DNA from: Phallusia fumigata
Taxonomy: Eukaryota; Chordata; Ascidiacea; Phlebobranchia; Ascidiidae
Direction: 5' to 3'
DNA length: 34,204 nucleotides
Assembly: GCA_008931825.1 (NCBI GenBank)
Contig: QXVZ01031710.1
Location: 1 to 34,204 of the forward strand
Numbering within the stretch: the stretch's first letter is position 1; every line of letters starts with the position of its first letter. This document shows, in pieces, positions 20,873 through 32,000 of the stretch. A program made the translations under genes and the position numbers. The notes under the pieces are model-generated. The model was not told where the DNA came from. It ran no database searches and saw only the letters and a list, made by a program, of their open reading frames with translations.

Positions 20873-23800
20873 GCTCGAAGCGCGCAAAGTCGTTTAAACG
20901 TGTAAAATGTAACGCTGTGCACCAAATCTTCTGGGCGCGGTCACACTTCCATAAATGCTTTGGAAAATTTGCTAAAGTATTGAAATATCATCTGTGAAGT
21001 GGTGGTTGCCAAACACCGACCAAGCGCAATACTGTGAAACCATAAACAGATTAGGACTTTAAGCTGGTCGAAACACCAAACAAGGAGGTGATGTTGTTTT
21101 TCGGCGCGCAAGTCGTCTGGGGGGCAAACCGCGCTGGCAAGATTACGTAAGCTTGTGTTGCCGGTCGTAACAGTCTCTAAGCTAATTAGACATCGACAGG
21201 GAGTGAAAAAATGGCAAGAGGTCACAGTTTAAAATAGCAGAGCTCTGTCTAATCAGCACTGAACATCAGTTGATGTTGTAAACACAACGCAATGCCGGCG
21301 ATGATAGGACCAGCTTTGGTGCAAACAAGATATAAGAAGCGTTTTTGGTGTCGTGTTTAGAGCGTCAATAAACAAGTGTCCTTGTGGCTGCTGGGTTTTT
21401 TACTTAAAAATTACGTTGAATCGAGGATGACTTTTAAACCTATTTGTCTGGTATACAGAAAAATATAATTTCTAAAAATAGACCATGAACATCCTAAAAA
21501 ATGTAAAAAAGCTCAAAATCTGGCTTTGCAAAAGTTGCGACGTACATTTCGCTTTTTTATGCACAAGGTTACAGCAAGAAAAAAACAATGCTCCACTGAG
21601 CAGAGAATAGAACGATCTTTGTGGCCAAAGTAAGACCGCGAGTTAAACCCGTCCGCAAAGCCAAAAGGAGGCGACAGACAATGGTGACCTTATTAGCCGC
21701 TGTGTGCCTACTCTGGTTGCAATCCACTTAATCCGACAGCACACTTCGAGAACCATCCACGATCGCGCATTAATCCAGGCTAAAGCCGCCAAAAAACGGA
21801 TCGCTATCGCGTTAACTGGACAATGAAGCATGCGATCTGGTTTTGGAATCTCTGCGCCCGTTTTATGTACGACTTTGCTAAATTAAAGTGTGTTCGCCAA
21901 CTACCTTTGTCCAGACAGCTGGAGCGATGTCGGTTTGTAAAAACATTGAACTAAAATGGACAAACGCGGTTTAACGAAGAACTACGTACAATGACCCACT
22001 TTTATTTCGTTGCAAAAAAAGGCAGAGTAAGATATCCAGAGTGTCTTTGCAAGAAGTGCTAAACACAAGTGCGAAAAGTTTCTGCAAAATCTCCAGTGGT
22101 TTTTCCATGAGGTGTGTAAGTACCGGCATCATACAATGTCGTCATCATTCTCAACTATGTGTGCCAACGGGCGTACGCATATCGTGTATCGGAGGCTATC
22201 GCACTATTAGCCGCATGTAAGCGAAGATACAACGATATCAGCGACCAACGTGGAGCGAGGCTGAAAATACTTGGCTTGATTGTGCCAGCGTGGATCATAC
22301 GATCTCTACATATTTACCACAGGGTCTTAGGTTCCATACAAGCTAGCTGGCCGACCTGAAGGGCTATGTCAGCGGGTGTAGGGTGTATCGTATTAAAACC
22401 GAAACAGGATAGGTCGACCCAGAGGGCAACCAGGCTGCGTAGGATTATGACGTTATGCTTTCACTTTCGTTATTTAGTGTGAGTATTACCAGTTTTAAAA
22501 TAGCCGACATACAACAACCGCAAAAGCTAATGGAACATCCGGTTCAACCACAAAAAAGTGTTTACTATGTTGTCTAAGTGGTAGAGAAAGCCATTTCAGG
22601 CTGTCATTTTAAAGTAAAAAAGGTATTTTTAACGTCAGTATTAACTGCACAGTGCTTTTCTCAACTTTTTCGGGACAATTTTTTAATACATGCGGTTGCT
22701 TGTAAAAAAATACATGATTCAAAATATTTTAATTGCATTTGCAGTTCCAGCCACAAGCGTAGGCGGGTATACATTTAACAAGCGGTGCGAAGTAATTATG
22801 AAATAAGGACAGCTAAATAATTGCCCCACGGTGTCGACTGTGATTTTATGTCCAACGCCTCACGCTGGAATTTAACAAGCAAATTGGCACCTTTTCATCG
22901 CGTCTGCTTATTACATGACTTTGCGAATCTGACTCGTAATTGTAACTTAATAGGCGAAATTGGTTTTGAGGTTTTTGTTGAAAGTTGACAATATGTTTTT
23001 GGACCTAACTTTTAAACTGTAAGTTTCCTACAACATCAACAGTTACTGTATCACCAAGACGTTCAAACCACCCACCTGGTCGCTTTTTGTACTTTCTTGC
23101 TTCAATGGACGAAGGCAGAGAGAGATTTCGTGCGACGGGCATCTTTGCTTCTCTGGTAACTTGACTGGCAAAAACACTTGAGAATAATATCACTTGATCA
23201 GCAGTGGCCTGTAGTGTGCAACATATCCAAGCGCTTCTGTCGTAAAGTGTACAGTCTTTCCAAAAACGCGACGCTGTTGTAACACAGTTGACCAGGCAAG
23301 AAAACCTTCTTTAGCGATATCCTTCTCCGCAAGCAAGGACAAACGTTTTTCGTTAACCTAGTTGTTACCGTTCAAACTTTAAAATGCAGAAACAACAAGT
23401 TGTAGATTTAGTTGAACTGCCAGGTTTAACCAGTTTTACTAACTAAAAGGCAAGAATCATAATTTGGCCACCGCCAAAACTGGTACATGGGAATGTACTT
23501 ACTACTGAAATCTCACAAAAACTGCGTACTATTTCCAGATCTTATTGGCACAGTCAAAACCTGTTTTTGATCAAACCACTTTAACTAAAGCAGTGTACTG
23601 TCTGTATAAAGGTCCCGGTGGTCGGCAATGGCGAAACTGAGTACGAGAACTGGTAACTAGTCATTTCATTTCAGTCTCTATAACTTTCAGTAATCACTAA
23701 CCACCTGCCAACAAATTGCGCTAAAAATATCACAAAAGAGAATTTCCCAGTGTTGATATTCACAGCTGCATAGTGCTGTAGCAAGTAAGGTGCTGGCCAC

Positions 23801-24706
23801 GAAAAATATGAAAGCAAACAAGACAGTCATACCGAAAAACTAACTCTGCCACAGCACAAGGATTTACAAATGCTTCTGTTGACGAGGCCTTTGGCGTCCT
23901 AACAATGACGTATTCTTTTTTCTGACACGCTCAAAGAGCGCTCCTGCTCATGTTGTTTCTTTATTTAAACAGCGACGCCAGCATTTTCCATTACGCGTGG
24001 CGCTCTCTCCTCGCGCTTTGTTTCTTTCATTCTCTTGGGAGAAACCGCGAGGTCGTCAAGTAAAGCATTACGTCATTGCTTATGTATCCTAGCTTTTTTC
24101 AAATGCTCTCGTTCTCTCGTTAAGTTCTCTCGATTTCAATTTAGCAGAACTGCTCGGCTCGTTCAAGGACACTCTTTACAAATGCAACAAGCGCTGTTTT
24201 ATTGCTATGTTGTGTTTTATTTCACCACATGCCCTTCATGCTGTATTGGCGAATGTTTACAACTTTGGAAAGTTACCTTTGATAAGCGATGTCAAGCATT
24301 AAACATAATGTACAACATACAGAAACATATCGCTGGTTGGTAAAACAACATTGCAAATGTAGAAACATAACACACTTGTTCTAGTCCTGATCAAGTCTAA
24401 TTTTGATGCTTAAGTTATATTGGGTCATTGTGTGGACTGAAGACCACACGATGTTTGTTTTTTGAGTTAACAAGTCATAGTTTTTCAAATTCAGGCAAAT
24501 AATGTGTGGACTAAAAGGTTTTGTTTAATGGCAAGGATAAGTATTAATTTTGGAGGAAAAACTTGTAAAATGCAAAAGGTCAGTTAACGGAATTGGGGTT
24601 TAGGAACTGGAGAATATAAGTAATTGAAACTGACTCAATGGTGTTTTTGTTTTCTTGTGGCTTTGTCATATTACTTGCCTCGAAAAAACGATTTGACCAG
24701 TCATTG

Positions 24707-24720
24707 GTTGCCTGGGAAAC
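24707..24720 (+). promoter_or_regulatory. RFX X-box-like site GTTGCCTGGGAAAC
   Basis: Fits RYYNYY-TG-RRNRAC exactly. No gene can be tied to it. Confidence 0.3.
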
Positions 24721-25801
24721 TGCACACTGACCGCTGTAAGTGCTAAAAATACCACAGAGGTCGCGGATTGCGCAACAGTAAGTTATTTCACATGATTTTG
24801 AATGGAGGGTGAATCACCCCGAATTATTAAATAACTTGTTAGCAGCACACCCAGACCCTCCTGGGAGCATAAAGGAGAACTATTACGTCACAGTTACGAT
24901 TGTTCAGTGTCACGTGATATTTGCTCTTTGAATGACTTGCGCAACCCAGATGTTCTGCGCTTGAGTTTCTCAGCTTTTGTGCTGTCACAGAGCGACTAGT
25001 GTGCGATATGAATCACGGTATTATGTTGATTATGACTTAGCAAATATGCTGTTAAGAGTCATGTTACTTGTAAATGAGCAAAGAGCGGCCCTTTAAAAGG
25101 AAAGTTAGACGGATTTTTTTCGAAATTGCTTTTCCATCTATGCAGTTTTCCTCGGAAGGGCGGTTTATAAAAGATCATGGCGCTTACCCTTGTTAGGCAT
25201 AATCAGCAGGGCGATTTGGAAAAGTTTAATCATTAAATAGCACAGTGATGTCAGCCCCAAATATAACGACATCCAATGCCAAAAACAATTCTTAATAATG
25301 GCAAAACAGCATTTAGCAATTACTTCAAAATGCCTTGCCTCCATTAATAATGAAGTGATTTTAGAGGTTCTTTTCCCGAGTTTTATAAGAAGGTTTTCAA
25401 CTTGTCTTACAATTGTAAAAGGTTGCTTTCATTAAAAACCACCACAAATACTTTAGGGTACCCTGGTTTCTGACAAAAGCTTCTATCGTTTGGATTCCGG
25501 CTTTTAAGCCAGTTTATTGTCAAACAAACAATATATTCCACAATATAACAATCGTCTTTGTCTGTGTATGTGACACTACAATCGCTATTTTACAAAGTGA
25601 CTTACAGATCATATTCGGCATTGTGAGGCAACAGTGGAGCATCGTATTTAAGTGTTGATTCATTCCAGAGATAGATAAGAATCTCTTCGGTTTAGCGCTG
25701 ATTACAAGCGTCTAGCACGAATCTTTGCCTTGAGACGTGGCATCGAAAATCCCAAGGAAACCAGCTGGTTGTCTTCCCTCCGCTCATCTGTTTTTGTCCG
25801 C

Positions 25802-25842
25802 ACACGTGACGTCATACGGCGTGAGTGACGCTCGTCACGTGT
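25802..25842. promoter_or_regulatory. Inverted repeat of overlapping E-box and CRE words
   Basis: ACACGTGACG (25802-25811) and its perfect reverse complement CGTCACGTGT (25833-25842), 21 bp apart. The left arm runs on into TGACGTCA (25807-25814). The result is a symmetric CACGTG/TGACG module. Confidence 0.45.
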
Positions 25843-26264
25843 TTGTGAGAACCAAGTTGTTGACTTGTTACTTATCGCGCGGCAAATAACGACAAAAGAT
25901 TTTAGAAATTGCCAGTTATCAAGTCGAGTTCTTTAAAACGTGACGAAAAGTTTTTGGGCGGGTTTTTCCTTCGCTTCGGAATACAGCCGAAAAAACCGTG
26001 GGCCAAAGTGCCAGGTCTGAAACTTTGTTATGGCCAAGCCCCCATCACACACAGGGCGGAGTTACATGAACTTGGAACCCCACCTCTCGTACTGGAGCGC
26101 CAGAATTATTTTTGGAAAGCTCTCTGCGCTAATATTGTGTTGTGTTTGATTGAAGGGACTATCGGGCACAAGACAGTGTTTATCAAACGATTTGAATACA
26201 TTTCCCACTTGGATCTTTTCATTCCTTCCCTACTAGACAAGAAGTGATATAAAGTAATATAAAA

Positions 26265-26280
26265 AGGTTTGAGACCACTG
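26265..26280 (-). mobile_element. hAT-like terminal motif
   Basis: Reads AGGTTTGAGACCACTG, the reverse complement of the CAGTGGT(C/T)TCAAACC type of hAT terminal repeat. No matching opposite end or 8-bp target duplication was found. Probably a relic of a non-autonomous element. Confidence 0.35.
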
Positions 26281-26369
26281 GTTTACCTAAAAAGAAATAC
26301 TTCACTTATCATGAATAACTGAACTATAAAGTTGAAATTCTTCCCCTTTAACTCATAACACCTCTTCCC

Positions 26370-26384
26370 GGTTGGAAACCACTG
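26370..26384 (-). mobile_element. hAT-like terminal motif
   Basis: GGTTGGAAACCACTG, the same orientation as the motif 105 bp earlier and 14/15 identical to 32274-32288. No partner end was seen. Confidence 0.35.
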
Positions 26385-27392
26385 GGTTAAGGATTGAGGT
26401 TGCTGGTCAAGTTGGACTGTACACCGGTGAAAAAATATATTTTTTAACGTATAAATACACTCAATTCGGAGCTGCGTGGTAACTGGAAAATTTTTGGCAC
26501 TGTAAGTTACAAGAAGTAACCATAAGAAACTATAACCCTTTGCAACACTTTCGAATTAAAACTGCCAAATAAACCCACGGTGAATACCCTAAAATGCAGT
26601 CGACGCTTTCTGCAGCCAAAAGCAAATATTTCGGTAAGATCGTGCGAATGACATGAAATGTGGTATCCGGTTTTAATTTGCTGGCAAGTGGTCCCATAGC
26701 AAGCGCCGTAATTAAATCTCTGGCCTCGAATCCAATCAAAGCGCGCGATTATAATTACAAACGAAATCGCGCGTGCTTCGCGTTCTTATCGATGCACTCA
26801 CTCTATGACGTAATACTTGGCCGTCCGCCTGGTCAAAGGAAAGCGACATAACATCGCGCAAATTCCATTCTCGACATTAACCCTGTATGATGTCACAATG
26901 CTTTTAGTCGAGCTTTAGAATGACGGTGCAACTGAACAGAGCTATGTCTTTGTTATGGCCGTGTCTCTTTTAGAATTTCTTAATTGTCCACTGTCTTTTT
27001 GTCGCTGTCTGATAGTTACAAGACCACGCCCCCGTCTCGCCCTTCCATGACGTAATTCCTTCGCGACAGAATAACGCGATTTTGGAATAGCGAATTCTTT
27101 ACGAATCATGAAGTGAAATATAATCGCCAGTTTGCACGCGACAGAAAGGCCAGCTGTGGTGATTGTGATTAATCTGTTTGAGTTGAAGCAATAAACAAAC
27201 TGGGTTTATTGACCCAAATGACTCACACAGCAAATAATGAAACTTAACCTCATATTGCACCACTTTGGCATAATCATGGATCAAAGTAATTAACATCTGT
27301 TTTTTCCATAAGCCAAGAGTCAAATAAATTTTGAGGAACCAAAAGAAAACTCGCGACCCTAAAAATATTTCTCTTACAAATAAAAAAGAATT

Positions 27393-27585
27393 TCGAGAAA
27401 CATAGCAAATATTTAGGCTTCATAAATATGTAGATGTATAAAATGTTAGACAACAAAGCATTGTTTGAAGACAAAAATGTAACAAACAACAATTTCTACA
27501 AATTTCGTGCCTCACCAAGCCAAGTAATTTCAACTCAACTCTGATCGACAAATCAAGAATGTTTCAACCCAACAGATTTGACAAA
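27393..27585. repeat. Exact 193-bp contig-end duplicate (left copy)
   Basis: Identical by eye to 27587-27779 across the N at 27586. Confidence 0.93.
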
Positions 27586-27586
27586 N
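27586..27586. other. Single-N contig join
   Basis: Flanked by an exact 193-bp direct duplication. Confidence 0.95.
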
Positions 27587-27779
27587 TCGAGAAACATAGC
27601 AAATATTTAGGCTTCATAAATATGTAGATGTATAAAATGTTAGACAACAAAGCATTGTTTGAAGACAAAAATGTAACAAACAACAATTTCTACAAATTTC
27701 GTGCCTCACCAAGCCAAGTAATTTCAACTCAACTCTGATCGACAAATCAAGAATGTTTCAACCCAACAGATTTGACAAA
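27587..27779. repeat. Exact 193-bp contig-end duplicate (right copy)
   Basis: Copy of 27393-27585. Confidence 0.93.
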
Positions 27780-28950
27780 CGTTTTAAATGGTTCCTTATA
27801 ATCTCTTTTGCATCTTTGCAAACTTTCCGGCAAAATTCTAGCCTTCCAATACGTGACTACTGAACGCTTTTGATGGCATTGTGTCAAACATTTCGAAATT
27901 TCCCATTTTGTAGCGACACCTATACGACCCAACTATCACATCAGTTTTCTAGCAAAACAGACGCCCAATGTTTGACAGAAGCACGAACCAGAATTCCCAA
28001 AGTTGAAAGTATTTCTGTGCATTTCATTTCCCACGGTGTTCGACTTAAAACGGAGCCAGTCTCTTGCAAAACCTGTTGCCTTGGGCAGTCGATGTGTTTG
28101 ATTTCCCTAAATATCAACACGGATCCTGACATTATTACCTGTTTCGTCCTGTGTACGGCGATGATAAATTATTTTGATTCACTCCACTTTTTATCCGATT
28201 TGCGGGTGGAAAAATTCCGAAAGATGGAAAATGATTAATTGTATCTGTTGCTCGAAAAAACGAACAGTAATGTTTTACGTTCAGTCGCATTTAATCGTCA
28301 GTGAGTAACAAAGGTCAACAGAAAACCTGTTCTGTGGACAAATTTATCCGGGCGAATTACGTAACTGTTTTGTTCAATGGCGAGCAAAGCAAAATGGTAA
28401 ATTATGTAAAACATTATCGGGTAGATCGCAACAAATTTACCCAATTAAAAATGGTGGGAAAATTTCTAGTCTGGTGGAAAATGAAAAAAATTCACCCAAA
28501 ATGTGATATCACAAAACAGTAAATTTGAGGACAAACTCTAAAATTTACCCTCCTTTGTAAACAAGCTTAATGGCCTAAGCTTCCAAAAGCCTTAATGGAA
28601 AACATGTTTCGTTTTAAATAAATCTGTTGCTAGGTTTTATCCCAGACAAAACGTTTGTGACCAGGAAGGTAACAACTATATCTGCTGTACCTTCGATAGT
28701 TAGTTCATTAAAACCAAATTCGAAGTTGCAACATTGGGTCAGGTACTGTACGAAATATTTAAGTGACCTTGTTGCTTTCAAGTGACCTTGACATTTCCTA
28801 AAACGTTTTTGAGATGTTGCAATATATTGAGAGAAAAATGTTAAAAGCAATCTTGACGATCTTGAAGTTTTTTAAACAACAAAATTAATTTTTTAAAGCA
28901 CAACTTACCGGGCAATAATTATCCATGAAAAAAACAATTTGTAAAAGCTG
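27780..28950. other. Unassigned stretch before the tRNA gene
   Basis: 27870-28238 is open on the plus strand for 122 codons, and 27941-28132 is open on the minus strand for 63 codons. I do not recognise either product. The rest is AT-rich with short open frames only. Confidence 0.55.
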
Positions 28951-28957
28951 AAAAAAA
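28951..28957 (-). terminator. RNA polymerase III terminator (T7)
   Basis: A run of seven T on the minus strand starts three bases past the tRNA discriminator base. This is the usual pol III stop. Confidence 0.85.
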
Positions 28958-28960
28958 TTG

Positions 28961-28982
28961 TGGAGATGCCGGGTATCGATCC

Positions 28983-29017
<35 letters not shown>

Positions 29018-29033
29018 TCTGAGCTACATCCCC
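28961..29033 (-). tRNA. tRNA-Ala (AGC)
   Basis: The gene is 73 nt, read on the minus strand. It begins GGGGATGTAGCTCAGATGG, and the 3' strand CATCTCC pairs with GGGGATG (one G-U) to close the acceptor stem, with A as discriminator. The anticodon loop CTTAGCATG carries AGC, which is read as IGC after deamination and decodes alanine GCN codons. The T arm is ACCGGGATCGATACCCGG, with an intact stem and a TCGA loop. The internal A and B promoter boxes are present, there is no intron and CCA is not encoded, as usual in animals. No other tRNA was seen in the window. Confidence 0.97.
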
Positions 29034-32000
29034 GACAACCCAGAGATACCAAAACGACACATATAAAGCCTGCTAATTTCGACGCGCTCCTGATTTCATT
29101 TGTTTGATTTCAGCAACATTGTAGATGTTCAGTATTGTAGACTATAGGGCTTGTAGTATAAGCTTTTTTAGGAATAGTTGTTCTTATACCAATGCACAAT
29201 TATTACCAAAACGTATGTTTTATGAACAGTTCAATAAAAAGTTGTTTTTTCAACAGTTTAAAAGGGGCCCTTGACGCAAAAAGTCTGACACCTAAGGTGG
29301 TTTTTCGACTTTTAAAAACGAAGGCAACCAAAAGAGATTAGTTCAGACAAAATATATCGGTTATATAAAGATCAGTTGCCCAATGTGTGCTTCTAACACC
29401 AAGAGTTTTTAGGTTTTAGTTTATTTCAGCAATGTATTGAGTCAAATCGAGACCCTTCAAAACTTTTTCAGTTAATTACAACACCGCATCACTTATGTGG
29501 TTGCACAACATTGTGTGGTGGTTAAGCAACAATAAGCCAGGAGTGATATATGCTTTTTGCGCTGGAGTATGAATATTTTATTGCGATGGGCTGACACGGC
29601 GTGAAATCCATTTTTTACGCTCCGACAATATTCGAAAATAATCGATAATGACGTAACCATGCGAGCATAGAAATAGCCTAGGAACGGCCTGACATACCCC
29701 CGGAAACTGGCAGCGTTAACAAGACGTAAAATCAATTCGTGATAAATAGGTTTTAAGCTAAGAAGAGGGGGTATAAATTCGCTGTTCAGCCTTGCGAATT
29801 GCTGTTTAGTAAAATCGATAGCAATGTTTTAAAAACTGCGTATAAGAGGTATTGATTTGCAAACAATATATACAGCATGAGGTAATACATTCATAGTGAG
29901 GTTTGGTTGTGAGTTTAAAAATGTGCTTGTTTTTTAATAAACTTGCTTGTAAGCAACCCAAAAACAGTCAATAATGAGTTATAAACCTAGTAATTTAAAA
30001 GTATGCACAAAAACTAGAAGTTTTCTTCTGTTTGAACGAATCATCTCAAAAACAACGGCCTAATTCTACAAATAGTTGTTACGTCACAAGGGCACATGAC
30101 GACATCAGAGGTAAGTATCTCGTCAGACTTAATCGGCCATTACGCCTAAGTAAATATTTAACTCCGTCGTAAAAACATTTGAGACTTCCCAGACCCATCG
30201 GCTACTTGCTAAGCGTCGATGCAAAGATAATATTGACTTAAGTCACTTGGCCATAAAGGGCGATTTAATTGTCACAACCAAGTCTGCTAACTACACATGT
30301 GCTAGTTCGTTGTAGGTAATTAGGCCAGTAGTACATGTACAGCAGAACCGTAGAAACATTGTGCTATCAATAATGTCATGTACTTTATAATTGCACAAAT
30401 ACGACTTAAAAAATGGTTTATTCGCACAAATTGATCCGTTTGTGATGTTTCATACAATAAAGATGGTGCTTTAAGGCATAGATACCCTTTCTGACAAGCA
30501 ATATTCCACTAAAATAATTATAATTTCGGAGTATAACCTGCATTAAATCAAAGTGGTCAGTTAATCTGAGCTATTTTAAACGTTCGTTTTTCTTTTAGTT
30601 ATTTTTAAGGTTCTTTAAAACTTGCAATATCTTTTTGACAGAAAGAAACTTAAACTATACAGCAAATTATCTGCAGTTGCAAGAACCACTAGATCACTTT
30701 TTCGCACCTAGTTGTGATAAAAGTGCTGAAAAAACATCAGGAAAACAATCGTGGGGATCAAAGTGGTGACACCATTGAGCTAATTAAATTTACAAGTTAA
30801 ATATTTGTCGGTGCGACAATGTCAGGAACCACAAAACAATTCGCAAGGACTTGGTAATTCCTCGGTTTCGGAACGAAGCGCTGCTATGTTATCGTGTGTG
30901 ACGTCACAATGGTGAATTTGTGTTTTGGAATGTTGGGAAATCACTTGGGAGGGAGGAGTGGCGGTAAGGACATGACGTAATTGCAATCAACAGGTGACAT
31001 CACCAATATTTTTCATGTTATTTGTCAGTTTTTTGTTTTTAAATCTGTTGTTGCGTCCCCTTCATAACAAGTTTCCCAACAGAATTGTACGTCACTGCGC
31101 TACGGTTGAGCGTGCAGAAGAAATTCGACCTTATACATTCGAAAGAATTTTCAAACACTGATGACTTTGAGAATTGGCAAAACAATCAACGACGCGCAGA
31201 GTTGCAAACTAGTTACACAAAGTCTATTGTCAGAATGTAATGCTGACCAACGCACTGTTACATTATCCACCGACCTGTTCTACAAGTGTTCGTGTCAGTT
31301 TCATTGAAAAACACCTTTATTGCTCTAAGAAATTTTCTGTTTTGTTTTTAAATTTAATAAGCAAACTAAACTATAACTTCGGCAAAACTATAACCCCGAA
31401 ATCCGGATTTCTAGTAACAACACCAATGCTTTTGCGTTTGAAGGGATTCCCATTTCATCGATTAGTTTTTTTGTATGGATGTAACATCCTTCTCAATGTC
31501 AAAAGCGGTTCGATCAAATACGTGAAAATTGATGCCGACATCGATTCCCGCCTTGTAACAAGATTTTTTTATCGAACAATGCGCTGACTGTATTTTGGTC
31601 GAATTGCACGTCACATGACCACAGGTTTTTTTCCGAAAGATATTTCCATTACGTCACAGTGGCGAGCGCGACGAACGCGATGATTACCTCTGAGGGGGTC
31701 ACATGAGTTCGACTACCGATGTGAGGTGAAACGAGTTCGAAACTTCCATCGGAAAGCGCTAGCAGCGCTTTTTGTTTGTGTTTGTGAGCAAGGGATGGAA
31801 CAGATGCAAAAATATGAACTGTTTTGTGATTGTTCAAATTTGTAAAAAAAAATAATAAAAAAATTTGTGATAATTTATAAACGTGTGTAACAGCTTGCGA
31901 ATGAAACATACTATTGGCCCCCGAAATCGGAAGTGAACATATTTCCAAAAATTTGCTTGCAATAATTGCAAAGGCTCTTTTGCAATTCCGTTTTGATGAC

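Larger units (their letters stand above)
20181..27392. other. Long stretch without a provable gene
   Basis: Open frames are short; the longest Met-initiated one (25909-26247, 112 codons) has no recognised family. Items of note are a repeat core at 20851, TGACGTCA at about 20610, a candidate minus-strand exon at 23076-23142, an X-box-like site at 24707, an E-box/CRE inverted repeat at 25802-25842 and two hAT-like ends at 26265 and 26370. Confidence 0.55.

Noticed and set aside
25909-26247. 112-codon plus-strand open frame
   Set aside because: No family signature; the length is within chance for this window. I checked it for hAT transposase features because of nearby terminal motifs and saw none.
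31240-31587. 115-codon plus-strand open frame
   Set aside because: Ordinary chance length, no recognisable domain.
31649-31948. Minus-strand frame with a donor-like GAG|GTAATC
   Set aside because: The frame passes through low-complexity Phe/Leu runs, has no convincing acceptor and matches no family I know.
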